From Pseudomonas botevensis (GTDB lineage: Bacteria > Pseudomonadota > Gammaproteobacteria > Pseudomonadales > Pseudomonadaceae): a stretch of 64,000 bases of DNA. Both the position numbers and the translations under genes were made by a program. Positions 7,527 to 15,479 of the stretch are shown one piece after another. The stretch covers positions 62,001 through 126,000 of the forward strand of contig NZ_JAHTKI010000010.1 of NCBI RefSeq assembly GCF_019145475.1. The letters run 5' to 3'. The notes under the pieces were generated by a model. It did no database searches and had not been told where the DNA came from. It worked only from the letters and a program-made list of their open reading frames with translations. The first letter of the stretch is position 1, and the number at the start of each line of letters is the position of its first letter.

Positions 7527-8888
7527 TCATGCATTCAAGAACAGCGGCGTCCAATTCACCGAGCGACCGTTCCATGTAACGGGGCCACTCCCCCAGAGCA
7601 ATGGAAGCGATGCTTTGGGTACTGAGTGCCCAAACGCATGAGTCAATCCCAACCCATGCATGCCAAGCGCGCTGTTTTCTAACCTCTCGTCACTCCACAT
7701 CGTCCAGCCTTTAAGGGCGTTCATCTGAAGCAAATAATTTCGCCACAATTGCTTGCCGATCGCCCGCAAAAAATGGTCCGCTTCGTTGCATTCCTCGTGG
7801 GTAAAGCAGGCTTTCAAGCTTTCGAAAAGATGCGGCTTGATTGTGCCAGCGGCAGGCCCGCTGTCTCGCAGTGCCTGAATTTCGAAAGCAGGGTCGGCGA
7901 TGCTGCTCAACAATTCCTCCGAGGCCAAGGCAAGCATGCTGTTGCTTTGAACGGAGATATTGGTGAATCCTTCATCTTGAAGGTAACGATTGACCATGGC
8001 CGTTCCATAGTCGGTACTCATGCCATACATTAAAGTCAGCGAAACATTGCTGAGAAGCGCTGGATCCTTTAGAGGCATCGTTTTTTCACGGCCCGTTCGC
8101 CGGCCTAAAAGGCTGTCAAAAACACCAATTGCCTCAGTGCCGCTCCACAAGCCATCTTCCACCACAACAATGCGACCATGAGGGTGCAGTTCGATGGCTT
8201 CAGCAGGCGAGCTGAGCACTTTCAAATGCGGTAATCGCTTTGCTAGCAGATTGGCAATGATGTCTCCGCTTTTGCTGACGCCTCGACCGTCCCGATTGAA
8301 CGCAGCAATATCAGCTTCAGTGAGTGGCGGGCTGTCCAGGCAGTCGGTGAGTTCGGGGGCGGTCATCAGCGTCGTTCTCGCCAAGATCGCATCTGCAATC
8401 CAGGCAAATTTACCCAGCTGTCCAAACTGACTTTTCCAGTCAGCCAATGCATTGACATCGATATGAGCGTGGCTCCACGAACGCAGGATACTGGACGATG
8501 CCGTCAGGACGGACAATTCGCAGTTTCCGAGGAGCTTCGCCAGTTGGGGCTTGTCTTGCCCTCCTGCTGAAAGAGATTTGCTCAGTTCCTTCGCGCTATA
8601 TAGGGCAAATTCCACTTGCTGGGTTTTGAGAAAGCTACGCAGCCTCAGTTGACGTTCAACCTCGTGGGTGGCGCAAACGAGATACCCGTTAGAGGCCCCG
8701 CCAGGCTTCTTTTCTTGCAGCACCTTCATGATTTCGAAGTGGAAGGCGTGCACATCGTTCTCCACTTGAAGGTCGACTTCAAGCCGGTGAACAAAGCGCT
8801 CAACTACCGCAGGATGGCCATATTTCTGAAGAATCTCTGAAATTTTAAGCACATGCCTGGTTTCAGACACGATCAGCAATGGCCGCAT
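7527..8888 (-). CDS. Phosphoribosyltransferase-like (PRTase-CE type) protein, putative conflict effector
   Basis: A 453-residue protein of no classical named family. Around residues 237-250 it has VVVEDGLWSGTE, which resembles the PRPP-binding signature of type I phosphoribosyltransferases (hydrophobics, two acidic residues, then a Ser/Thr-Gly loop). The C-terminus (LPLLWGSGPV ... WTPLFLNA) resembles the end of PRTase-like proteins reported computationally in bacterial conflict loci; that comparison is from memory. The first 130 residues are a separate region of unknown function. It starts 6 nt after the OST-HTH-like gene, so the two are co-transcribed. Weight for the enzymatic assignment rests on one motif. 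Confidence 0.6.
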   Translation of the reverse strand: MRPLLIVSETRHVLKISEILQKYGHPAVVERFVHRLEVDLQVENDVHAFHFEIMKVLQEKKPGGASNGYLVCATHEVERQLRLRSFLKTQQVEFALYSAKELSKSLSAGGQDKPQLAKLLGNCELSVLTASSSILRSWSHAHIDVNALADWKSQFGQLGKFAWIADAILARTTLMTAPELTDCLDSPPLTEADIAAFNRDGRGVSKSGDIIANLLAKRLPHLKVLSSPAEAIELHPHGRIVVVEDGLWSGTEAIGVFDSLLGRRTGREKTMPLKDPALLSNVSLTLMYGMSTDYGTAMVNRYLQDEGFTNISVQSNSMLALASEELLSSIADPAFEIQALRDSGPAAGTIKPHLFESLKACFTHEECNEADHFLRAIGKQLWRNYLLQMNALKGWTMWSDERLENSALGMHGLGLTHAFGHSVPKASLPLLWGSGPVTWNGRSVNWTPLFLNA

Positions 8889-8894
8889 AAAACT

Positions 8895-9800
8895 TTAATC
8901 CGCAGGCTTTTGATAGATTTCGAGCAGCAAACCTGCTGGTACGCGGATTTCTTTCAGATCAGCCAACGACATGCGATCAATTGCCCGATGCATCAGTGTG
9001 CGCAGTTCTCGCAGATCTGCCGTCGCACCAACTGCGGGCAGGATCTCTGGAATCTCCAGACGAACCTGTTCGACGTCTAGCTTTTTAGGGGCTTTGGAAG
9101 GTTTAGGGCGGGCCCCGTTAGCCATTTGGGCAGCCCGACTAGGTTCTACACCCGCCCGCTCCAACTCTTCTGTCAAGCGGGTAGTGACCAGCCGGGTACG
9201 CGTGATTTCCCAGCTTTTCAGATGGTTTTCCGTAGCGGTTCGCCGAGAGCGAAGTACGGAAATCCACCTATGGTAGAAGACAGGCTGGTCGAGCGTTCCA
9301 AGCAACTCATTGCTCAGCTCGCTATCTGTTTGATCTTCAGCATAGGCCTTGGCCAGCACGCGAAACTCTTCAGAAGACATTTTGCGCAATGGCGTGAAGT
9401 CAGGTCGAAGGGATTCGGTGGGGAGACCTACATGAAATGATTCGGTCACGGCATTAACCGCAACGATACAGTCGATAGTAGGGTTAGAAAACGCATCCCA
9501 AAACTGTGGCAGAGTCACCAATTCAGGGACCGCAGCGGCATGCGAGACACCTTTGCCCGACGCTACGACACGATACAATGTATCCGATGGCAGCGCTCCC
9601 ACGAGCTTCACGCTCCGTGACAACTCGATCTCGACAAGACTTCTCAGTCCACCGAGAGACTTGATCGTTTTGGGTGATATGGCACGCCTGACGAACTGCC
9701 CAAGTTGAGCGCCCAGAATGTCCGGGCCATTTTTCTCGAAGTGATTCTCAAGCAATTGCTCAATTTGAGCGATTTCGAAGTGAGTCAAACGATCTTGCAT
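8895..9800 (-). CDS. OST-HTH/LOTUS-like domain protein, partner of the PRTase-like protein
   Basis: A 301-residue protein. Residues about 12-70 (ENHFEKNGPDILGAQLGQFV ... GGLRSLVEIELSRSVKLVG) follow the pattern of an OST-HTH/LOTUS winged-helix: a helix, a LGxxL-like turn, then a strand ending in V.LVG. Residues 230-250 are Lys/Pro-rich (ARPKPSKAPKK), probably a linker, before a helical C-terminal domain. OST-HTH domains bind RNA, notably structured or G-rich RNA. It is the first gene of a two-gene operon whose leader carries a 15-bp perfect hairpin. The domain call is by eye. Confidence 0.55.
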   Translation of the reverse strand: MQDRLTHFEIAQIEQLLENHFEKNGPDILGAQLGQFVRRAISPKTIKSLGGLRSLVEIELSRSVKLVGALPSDTLYRVVASGKGVSHAAAVPELVTLPQFWDAFSNPTIDCIVAVNAVTESFHVGLPTESLRPDFTPLRKMSSEEFRVLAKAYAEDQTDSELSNELLGTLDQPVFYHRWISVLRSRRTATENHLKSWEITRTRLVTTRLTEELERAGVEPSRAAQMANGARPKPSKAPKKLDVEQVRLEIPEILPAVGATADLRELRTLMHRAIDRMSLADLKEIRVPAGLLLEIYQKPAD

Positions 9801-9822
9801 AGACTGACAATTTCCTGACGAG

Positions 9823-9856
9823 GTTCAACCCAAGCGAATCGTCGCTTGGGTTGAAC
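9823..9856 (-). promoter_or_regulatory. Perfect 15-bp inverted repeat in the leader of the OST-HTH/PRTase operon
   Basis: The arms 9823-9837 (gttcaacccaagcga) and 9842-9856 are exact reverse complements with a 4-nt loop. It lies 22 nt upstream of the ATG of the OST-HTH-like gene. No T-run follows on either strand, so it is not a normal terminator. It could be an operator or a folded mRNA element, possibly recognised by the operon's own RNA-binding protein. Confidence 0.6.
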
Positions 9857-10451
9857 AATAATTTAGTCGTCGGAGAATGCATAAATCGACATGGCGAAGT
9901 CCGATACTTCGACAAGGAAGGTCAGAAATCCTTCATGCGCTCTACTGATAAAATGTATCAGTTCTGCTTCCCGCAGATCTTAGAGCTTGCCCCTTTCGGT
10001 CGCTCTTGGACGAGGCGGTAGCGCCAAGAGAAGGAACCGTCGCAGGAAACGGTAGCCAAGTCCAAATGAGGGTTGCAGACCTCTCATGCATGCTGCGCCG
10101 AATGCTGAGCGCCTAGCTAGTCACGCCACGTGCATTCGTTGGTTCGTGCATTTTGGGCAGGCAGCCCCTGTTTTGTCAAATCCACGCGTCTGTCTTACTG
10201 AGTCGACAGCTTCGTCTTGATTATTAGCAATGCAAATCGTAGCGTCCAAGGACGCCTCGGTGTACGTCGCCATCCTTCGATGATTCCCGCTCAGTGCTTG
10301 GAGCTTGGCTTCTAATCTGAGTTGGGCAGGCCTAGAGTTACCTCGATTCTAGTCGCTGACTGGGTTATCGCTTTTTGCCGAAGGCGCCCAGTCGCAGACT
10401 TCGGCTTCAGGTAGATTGGTGTCGGTTGTGCGCACTGGGATCAGGTCTCAC
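9857..10451. other. Non-coding stretch of the island upstream of the OST-HTH operon
   Basis: About 595 bp with stops in all frames and no ORF longer than about 50 codons. It must hold the operon promoter at its left end. I recognise no tRNA, repeat or attachment site. It could encode a non-coding RNA or be decayed sequence. Confidence 0.5.
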
Positions 10452-10727
10452 TCAGAGATTGAATACCCACGACGCTTCTAGACGTCGAGCGAGTAGCCGG
10501 ACAGTAAGGAGGTAATAATACCGCGTCGATTCACTGCGCCCGGCGAGCCAATGCGTGATAAACCAAACCATATGCTTCCTCTGCCATGTCCATGGCGTCT
10601 CTCGCTGCCATCGATCTGCGATTGCCGCCTGGATAATCGTCGCCTGCCGAAAATGACGTTGCCGGGTCGCGTATGACCCAGTCAGTACGCCAGCCAAAAA
10701 CACCTCCATATCAAATGGCCTACTCAT
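10452..10727 (-). CDS. Small conserved integrase-associated protein
   Basis: A 91-residue basic protein (MSRPFDMEVFLAGVLTGS ... RYYYLLTVRLLARRLEASW). From memory it resembles small proteins encoded directly after tyrosine-recombinase genes of the same type in Pseudomonas islands. Its ATG overlaps the ancestral stop codon of the upstream integrase (ATGAGTAG, 8-nt overlap), showing they once formed a coupled pair. The longer in-frame extension upstream is actually the out-of-frame integrase end. Function unknown; a recombination accessory role is inferred from coupling only. Confidence 0.65.
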   Translation of the reverse strand: MSRPFDMEVFLAGVLTGSYATRQRHFRQATIIQAAIADRWQRETPWTWQRKHMVWFITHWLAGRSESTRYYYLLTVRLLARRLEASWVFNL

Positions 10728-11714
10728 GTTTGCCCCCAATATAGGCAGCGACGACGTCGATCCGACCGTGCCCCAACTCATAGCTGATTTGCCTTCTTGC
10801 CTCACGATCAAGGCGCCTATCTATCAGGCAGCATTTACTACCACTGATAGGTGCTAGGTGCTAGGTGCTAGGTGATGGGTGATCTGCTCATAGCGTTCGC
10901 ACGCGTAGGCTGCCCGCAATTCGTGGAAGCCTTTGAGGTTATACGTATGGAGGATATCTCGGGCGGGGCGGACGATCTGCCATTGAAAATCAAGGTAGCT
11001 TTCATCCGGTGCCAGCAGGTTGCGGCTACCGTCGGGTGAGATCCATTCGGCATACTTGAGCGCTCCGTGAATTTGCTCATCCACCTCGATCCAACGAGGA
11101 GCTGATGCACCCGAGCGGCCACCTTTGGTGCCATCCTGGATGTTGATCTTGCCGTAGTGTTCGGCCTCACGTTTTAAGCGCGGTAGGTCGGCCAAAATGG
11201 CCTCGCGTAAGCGCATGCCGGTGGCTCGCACCAACTGAGCGATGGCCGCGGCACGCGGATGCTGTTCGCGGAGTGCATCGACGATGCGCATCACGTATTC
11301 GTGATCTTGGCCTTGAGGGACTGTCGTGCGAGCGGTGCTGCGCTGCGTTCCCAGCGCCTTGCTCGGACTTGGCACTTTCACATATTGATCACCGCGAAGC
11401 GCGGCCATGGTCCGGTTGACGCTGGACAATCGGTTTTGCGCGGTAGCGATGGTGAGTTCACCTTGGTCAACTTGCAGGCGCAGATGCCCGGCATAGTCCA
11501 GCAAGGTCTGCTGATCAATTTGTCGCGCGTCGTTAAAGCCCAGCCCATTCTCCGACCGACACCACCGCACAAGTGCCTGCCACCGATCACTGTGCGCTTT
11601 GACCGTGCCGTAATGTCCGCCGCCAAAGAGATCGCGTAACGCCTGCGGTCCGGCATAACTCAGTTGTCGGCCATAGCCAAAATTGCGTCCATCGCGTCTA
11701 CCTACGAGTGCCAT
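10720..11714 (-). pseudogene. Frameshifted tyrosine recombinase (integrase-domain protein)
   Basis: The N-terminal 286 codons (11714 down to 10854) encode a core-binding region and the first part of the catalytic domain, including ATGMRLREA with the catalytic Arg and FHELRAAYA with the HxLR box. Translation then hits a stop inside a run of three gtgctag repeats. The true C-terminus continues in another frame (REARRQISYELGHGRIDVV then AAYIGG with the nucleophile Tyr) to a stop at 10720-10722. With one repeat copy instead of three, the frame is open throughout. The present product therefore lacks the catalytic Tyr and should be inactive. Confidence 0.85.
10851..10871. repeat. Three tandem copies of a 7-bp repeat that frameshift the integrase
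   Basis: gtgctag occurs three times in a row (10851-10857, 10858-10864, 10865-10871). Two extra copies add 14 bp and shift the reading frame. One copy is predicted to restore the full integrase; two or four copies would not. Confidence 0.9.
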
Positions 11715-12146
11715 GATCTAACTCCTCTCGAAGCCAAAACCCTTGAAACTTTCCCCACGTCATCCCGCCATGGATGTTGAGTGTTATCAGGGATCAAGGC
11801 CCCTGCGACCTGTGAGGGTTGTCCACTAACGCGGGACTGGCGGCTCTTTACGACCGAGAGCTTGGGCACCTCATGATCTGACCTCCTGAACACCTCCTAA
11901 GAAGTGGGCGGGTGGAGGCTGCGCTGGCTGACGAGACCTGCGCCGCGAGATCCTGAGTCAGGTGAAACCAGGGATGCGATGACCGGGGCATGCCTGACTG
12001 TCAGTCAGGTGCAGTCCATTCCCTGGGCTGCGGCACCATCATCTGCATCGCTGTTGCTGGTGACTTCGGTGTTTGTCACGCCGATTGTCACGAAGGGGAA
12101 TGCCGCAAAGCCTTGTACGATATGGGCTGCAGCAGCGGTAGGAGCG

Positions 12147-12175
12147 GCCGTCTCTTTCCGGGAGAAAGAGACGGC
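12147..12175. repeat. Perfect 12-bp hairpin
   Basis: gccgtctctttc (12147-12158) and gaaagagacggc (12164-12175) are reverse complements with a 5-nt loop. No T-tract follows, so termination is not clear. Confidence 0.7.
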
Positions 12176-12415
12176 GCAGGTTGGAGCAGTGAAATGGCCA
12201 AGCGGATAGGTTGCTGCAGGGCAGCTATGAAAGGGGATGAGTTGCCGCAGTGGGCACGCTGGTAAAAGTAGGCATCCATCACATCGCTGTGACCGTGCGA
12301 GCCGCCGGGCGCTAATCGCACTTTGGGAGAACCACCACCGTGTGGCGTAGCCTTAAAGGTTCTGGCTACCTGGGTTGCTGTCGACTACAGCGCTTTGCCC
12401 GATCTTTTCTACGCC

Positions 12416-12506
12416 TGTGGATAATTTGGGTCAAGGCTCGAATTTTCGGGAGTTCTGCGGCTGTGGATGAAATTATCCATCGGTGGAAATCTGTGGTTTT
12501 CCACAG
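12416..12506. other. Cluster of DnaA-box-like sequences
   Basis: A perfect DnaA box in reverse orientation (tgtggataa, 12416-12424), a near match (tgtggatga, 12462-12470), a forward near match (ttatccatc, 12473-12481) and a palindromic ctgtggttttccacag (12491-12506) lie within 91 bp. This clustering is unusual outside replication origins. No replication initiator gene is seen in the island. Confidence 0.45.
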
Positions 12507-12539
12507 ACAGTTTGCATGCGCTTTAGATTTTTTAAGTGA

Positions 12540-12584
12540 GGTCCATCCAAGCAGGGCGGCTTTGCAGCCCTGTTTGGATGGACC
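12540..12584. repeat. Long 18-bp hairpin
   Basis: The left arm 12540-12557 pairs with the right arm 12567-12584 with a single G-T mismatch and a 9-nt loop. The stem-loop (ggtccatccaagcagggc and its complement) follows a T-rich run. It is not a REP of the type found elsewhere in this window and has no downstream T-tract. Confidence 0.75.
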
Positions 12585-12840
12585 CGCGAGGACAAGCGGA
12601 TCATCTAGATTTCGAACGCTGCGTTATCCCGCCCCATCTGACCGACTGCTTGTATTTTCTCTATTCAGGGCTCGGCAGCGATGTGCGTTGCGGTTTACCG
12701 GCTGTCTGCCTAGACTCCGTGGCTAAATAACATCAGTCCATCAGCAATGTCTTGGGTTGAGTGGCGAGAGTAGTCAACGGGCGTAACCTCGTGTTCGACA
12801 GCTAATGTCGTGCATTAGACTGCGCCACCTGGAGGCATCC

Positions 12841-14319
12841 TTGGCATTGCGTCTTCGTTTCTTGTTAGACACCAACATCCTGATCCCGCTTCAGGACTCC
12901 ATGGTGGTACTGCAGCCCAGTCTTACAAACTTCGTTAGGTTGTGCAGTGCGCACGGCTACCAACTGCTTTACCACCCTGCGTCAGCCGCGGACATCAGGC
13001 GTGACACTGATGAGGCTCGGCGCGAGCGCACCTTGGCCAGGCTCGGTCAGTACACTCAACTGCAGGCTGGGCCAGCTTGTCCATGGAACTCGCCTGAAAC
13101 TTCGGTAAACGACGCTTGTGACAATGAAATTCTCTACGCGTTAGAGAATGATGCAGCGCACGTTTTGGTGACCGAGGATCAGGGGTTGCACCGTAAGGCG
13201 CGGGCACGCGGACTGAGTAGCCGCGTGTACTTCATCCAGACTGCGGACGACTGGCTGCGCCGGCTCCATGAGCCTGGTGAGGTGCGACTCCCCCGCATTG
13301 AAGACGTTGAAATCCATACGTTGACCCACCAACTGGCTGGGCCATTCTTCGACAGTATCCGTGCGGGCTACGATGGTTTTAACGATTGGTTTCGTCGGAA
13401 GGCCATGGAAGGGCGTCGTGCTTGGGTCTATCGCGAAGACGCTCATCAGGCTATAGCGGCTATCTGTATTTACGCTGTTCAGGCCGACCAGGCTGTAACG
13501 GACGATGGTGAGGTGCTTGTCGGCAGGGCATTGAAGCTTTGTACGTTCAAGGTCGGCGAAACCGTTCGTGGAAGGAAACTCGGAGAGTTGTTTCTCCGGG
13601 CTGCCTTCAAGTACGCGACAAACCACCAATGTGAGTCGATTTTTCTGCACGCTAACAACGTTCAGCAGTCACAACTGATCACATTGATTGAAGACTTCGG
13701 TTTTCGCTACGAGGGGCTTTACCAAGGGGACGCAGTTTACGTAAAAGCGCATCCTGTCGCCCCGCCTCCGCTGCAGATGGACCCGTTCCAGTACGTCCAG
13801 CGCTATTATCCGCATTACATGGGCGGTGATGATGTTCATAAATTTATAGTGCCAATTCAGCCTCAGTACCATGACATTTTGTTCCCGGACTATCAGCGTC
13901 CAGGGCATGCATTGCCTGATAACCATCCGCAAAGGCATGTCAGCAATGCGATCAAACTCGCATACCTTTGTCACACCCCCAGCAAACAGCCGCGTCCAGG
14001 CGATGTCGTAATGTTCTATCGCAGTCGCGACATGCGTGCGCTGACGACACTGGGTGTTGTTGAGCGATACGAGTGGTCGGAAGCGGCTGACGATATCGCA
14101 CAGATTGTGAGCCGTAGAACCGTGTACTCTGATGAGCAAATAGAGGAAATGGCCAGGACTGAGACCAAGGTGATGCTATTCCGTCTGATATGTCACTTCG
14201 AGCCCCCCCTAGAGTATGCGGACCTTAAGCGCTCGCGGATCGTCAGGGGCCCCATTCAATCGATCACGAAAATATCTGATGAGTCTTTTTCCCGAATCAT
14301 TCGAGCAACCGAGCGGTAG
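12841..14319 (+). CDS. PIN-GNAT-PUA-like three-domain fusion protein, putative conflict effector
   Basis: TTG at 12841 is chosen because a strong GGAGG site lies 5 nt upstream; ATG 12805 has none. The 492-residue product has three parts. Residues 1-145 are a PIN-type nuclease domain: RFLLDTNILIPL with Asp10, NDACDNEIL, and VLVTEDQGLHRKA, acidic residues in the expected order. Residues about 160-310 resemble a GNAT acetyltransferase (LCTFKVGETVRGRKLGELFL, then ESIFLHAN). Residues about 370-490 resemble an EVE/PUA-like domain (RPGDVVMFYRSRD ... VRGPIQSITKIS). It overlaps the ASCH gene by 41 nt. PIN domains cleave RNA; the substrate of the GNAT part is unknown. Confidence 0.65.
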   Translation: MALRLRFLLDTNILIPLQDSMVVLQPSLTNFVRLCSAHGYQLLYHPASAADIRRDTDEARRERTLARLGQYTQLQAGPACPWNSPETSVNDACDNEILYALENDAAHVLVTEDQGLHRKARARGLSSRVYFIQTADDWLRRLHEPGEVRLPRIEDVEIHTLTHQLAGPFFDSIRAGYDGFNDWFRRKAMEGRRAWVYREDAHQAIAAICIYAVQADQAVTDDGEVLVGRALKLCTFKVGETVRGRKLGELFLRAAFKYATNHQCESIFLHANNVQQSQLITLIEDFGFRYEGLYQGDAVYVKAHPVAPPPLQMDPFQYVQRYYPHYMGGDDVHKFIVPIQPQYHDILFPDYQRPGHALPDNHPQRHVSNAIKLAYLCHTPSKQPRPGDVVMFYRSRDMRALTTLGVVERYEWSEAADDIAQIVSRRTVYSDEQIEEMARTETKVMLFRLICHFEPPLEYADLKRSRIVRGPIQSITKISDESFSRIIRATER

Positions 14320-14746
14320 GGCTGTCCTACTTTCGATAAAGCCAAAATACGCCGACCTGATCCTTGCAGGGACGAAGCGCGTCGAGTTACGTCGAAGCTG
14401 GCCGTCCAACGATATTGGCGTCATGGTGTTGTACTCGTCAGCACCAAAGCAGAGGCTGGTAGGAGTAGCCTTTATCGATCGGATTGAGGAGTGCGACTTT
14501 GAGAGTCTGTGGACCTTGGCAGATGCCAACGGGGGCGGCGTGACCTATGACGAACTCAAGGCTTATGTCAAAGGGAAGAAGACTGCGTTCGGTGTGATGA
14601 TCCAGCGCATAAAGATCGCCGAAGTTCAGGTCGATCCGAAGGATCTTTTCGCGAACTTCACACCACCTCAGTCCTTTCTCTATCTGGGTCCGAACGATTT
14701 CCCACGCGTAATGCGCGCCATGTTTCCATCGGAGGGATCTGTATGA
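14279..14746 (+). CDS. ASCH-domain protein (PUA-like fold)
   Basis: A 155-residue protein with the ASCH pattern: VLLSIKPKYADLILAGTKRV (the typical SIKP...I..G.K..E start), then RRSWP, GVMVLYSSAPKQRLVGVAFI, and a later IAEVQVDP strand. ASCH domains belong to the PUA superfamily and are thought to bind RNA or modified nucleotides. The start ATG 14279 sits inside the previous gene's 3' end and the stop overlaps the next start, so all three genes are coupled. Confidence 0.8.
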   Translation: MSLFPESFEQPSGRAVLLSIKPKYADLILAGTKRVELRRSWPSNDIGVMVLYSSAPKQRLVGVAFIDRIEECDFESLWTLADANGGGVTYDELKAYVKGKKTAFGVMIQRIKIAEVQVDPKDLFANFTPPQSFLYLGPNDFPRVMRAMFPSEGSV

Positions 14747-15279
14747 ACATATTCGTCGCAGGTGTACACGGTGTCGGTAAGACTTTCCTCGCCTCTCAAC
14801 TTCCTAAGGCCTTAGGCCTAATGCAAACCTCAGCCAGTAAGCTGATCAAGGAGGAGCGCGCGTTACCGGACTGGGGGACGGACAAACGGGTCGGTGATGT
14901 GGACGCCAATCAGATAGCACTGGCGAATGCTGTCACTCGCCACAATGAGGCCGGCACTAGGTTGCTGCTGGACGGACATTTTGTGTTGCTGGATGCTCAG
15001 GGTGAGTTTTCACCTTTGGCCGCGAACGTCTTTAAGGCTCTTCGCCTTGATGGAGTTTTACTGCTGGAGGCGGACGCTAATACAATTGCGACTCGCATAC
15101 GAGAACGTGATAGCCGGGAAGTGGATATTGACCATACGATCCAATTCTTAGCCGCGGAGCGCGCTCAGGCGGAGTCAGTGTGCAATGAGCTCGGAATACC
15201 GCTTCACATTCTAGAGGCATGTGACCGTGAAACCTTCGCTGCAGCGGTCGCAACAATAACTTTTAAAGCCGGACAGTAA
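14743..15279 (+). CDS. P-loop nucleotide kinase-like protein
   Basis: A 178-residue protein with a Walker A motif at residues 7-14 (AGVHGVGKTF), a likely DGH acidic site (RLLLDGHFVLLD), and a LID-like arginine segment (IATRIRERDSREVD) before a C-terminal helix, the plan of adenylate-kinase-like or gluconate-kinase-like small kinases. The start overlaps the ASCH stop (ATGA). Substrate unknown: a small molecule, a nucleotide or an RNA end are all possible. It closes the PIN-GNAT/ASCH/kinase operon. Confidence 0.75.
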   Translation: MNIFVAGVHGVGKTFLASQLPKALGLMQTSASKLIKEERALPDWGTDKRVGDVDANQIALANAVTRHNEAGTRLLLDGHFVLLDAQGEFSPLAANVFKALRLDGVLLLEADANTIATRIRERDSREVDIDHTIQFLAAERAQAESVCNELGIPLHILEACDRETFAAAVATITFKAGQ

Positions 15280-15479
15280 GCAATTCTCCCCAAGTGATTA
15301 GGTCGGACGGCGTGGACGGTCCGGTCTATGTTGTGGGAATGCGTACGTCGGCTTCACTTCGACCGGTTAAGGGCGAATGCAGCCAGTCGTCAAAGGCCTT
15401 GCTATTCGACGTGCATTCAAGCCGTAATCAATAAAAAACCATATTCCTTTTGCGGAGCTGTGGCCTGTAGGTCGAGCGC

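Larger units (their letters stand above)
11715..12840. other. 1.1-kb gene-poor region of the island with hairpins and DnaA-box-like sites
   Basis: I see no credible gene; overlapping ORFs in two plus frames around 11904-12265 have no motif. What it does hold is a small palindrome (cctgact gtc agtcagg, near 11992), a 12-bp hairpin at 12147-12175, a cluster of DnaA-box-like words at 12416-12506 and an 18-bp hairpin at 12540-12584. Together these look more like an origin or regulatory region than simple decay. Confidence 0.55.

Noticed and set aside
11904..12265. Two overlapping plus-strand ORFs in the island (101 and 91 codons)
   Set aside because: No motif, no good ribosome site, and they cross a perfect hairpin at 12147-12175; treated as non-coding.
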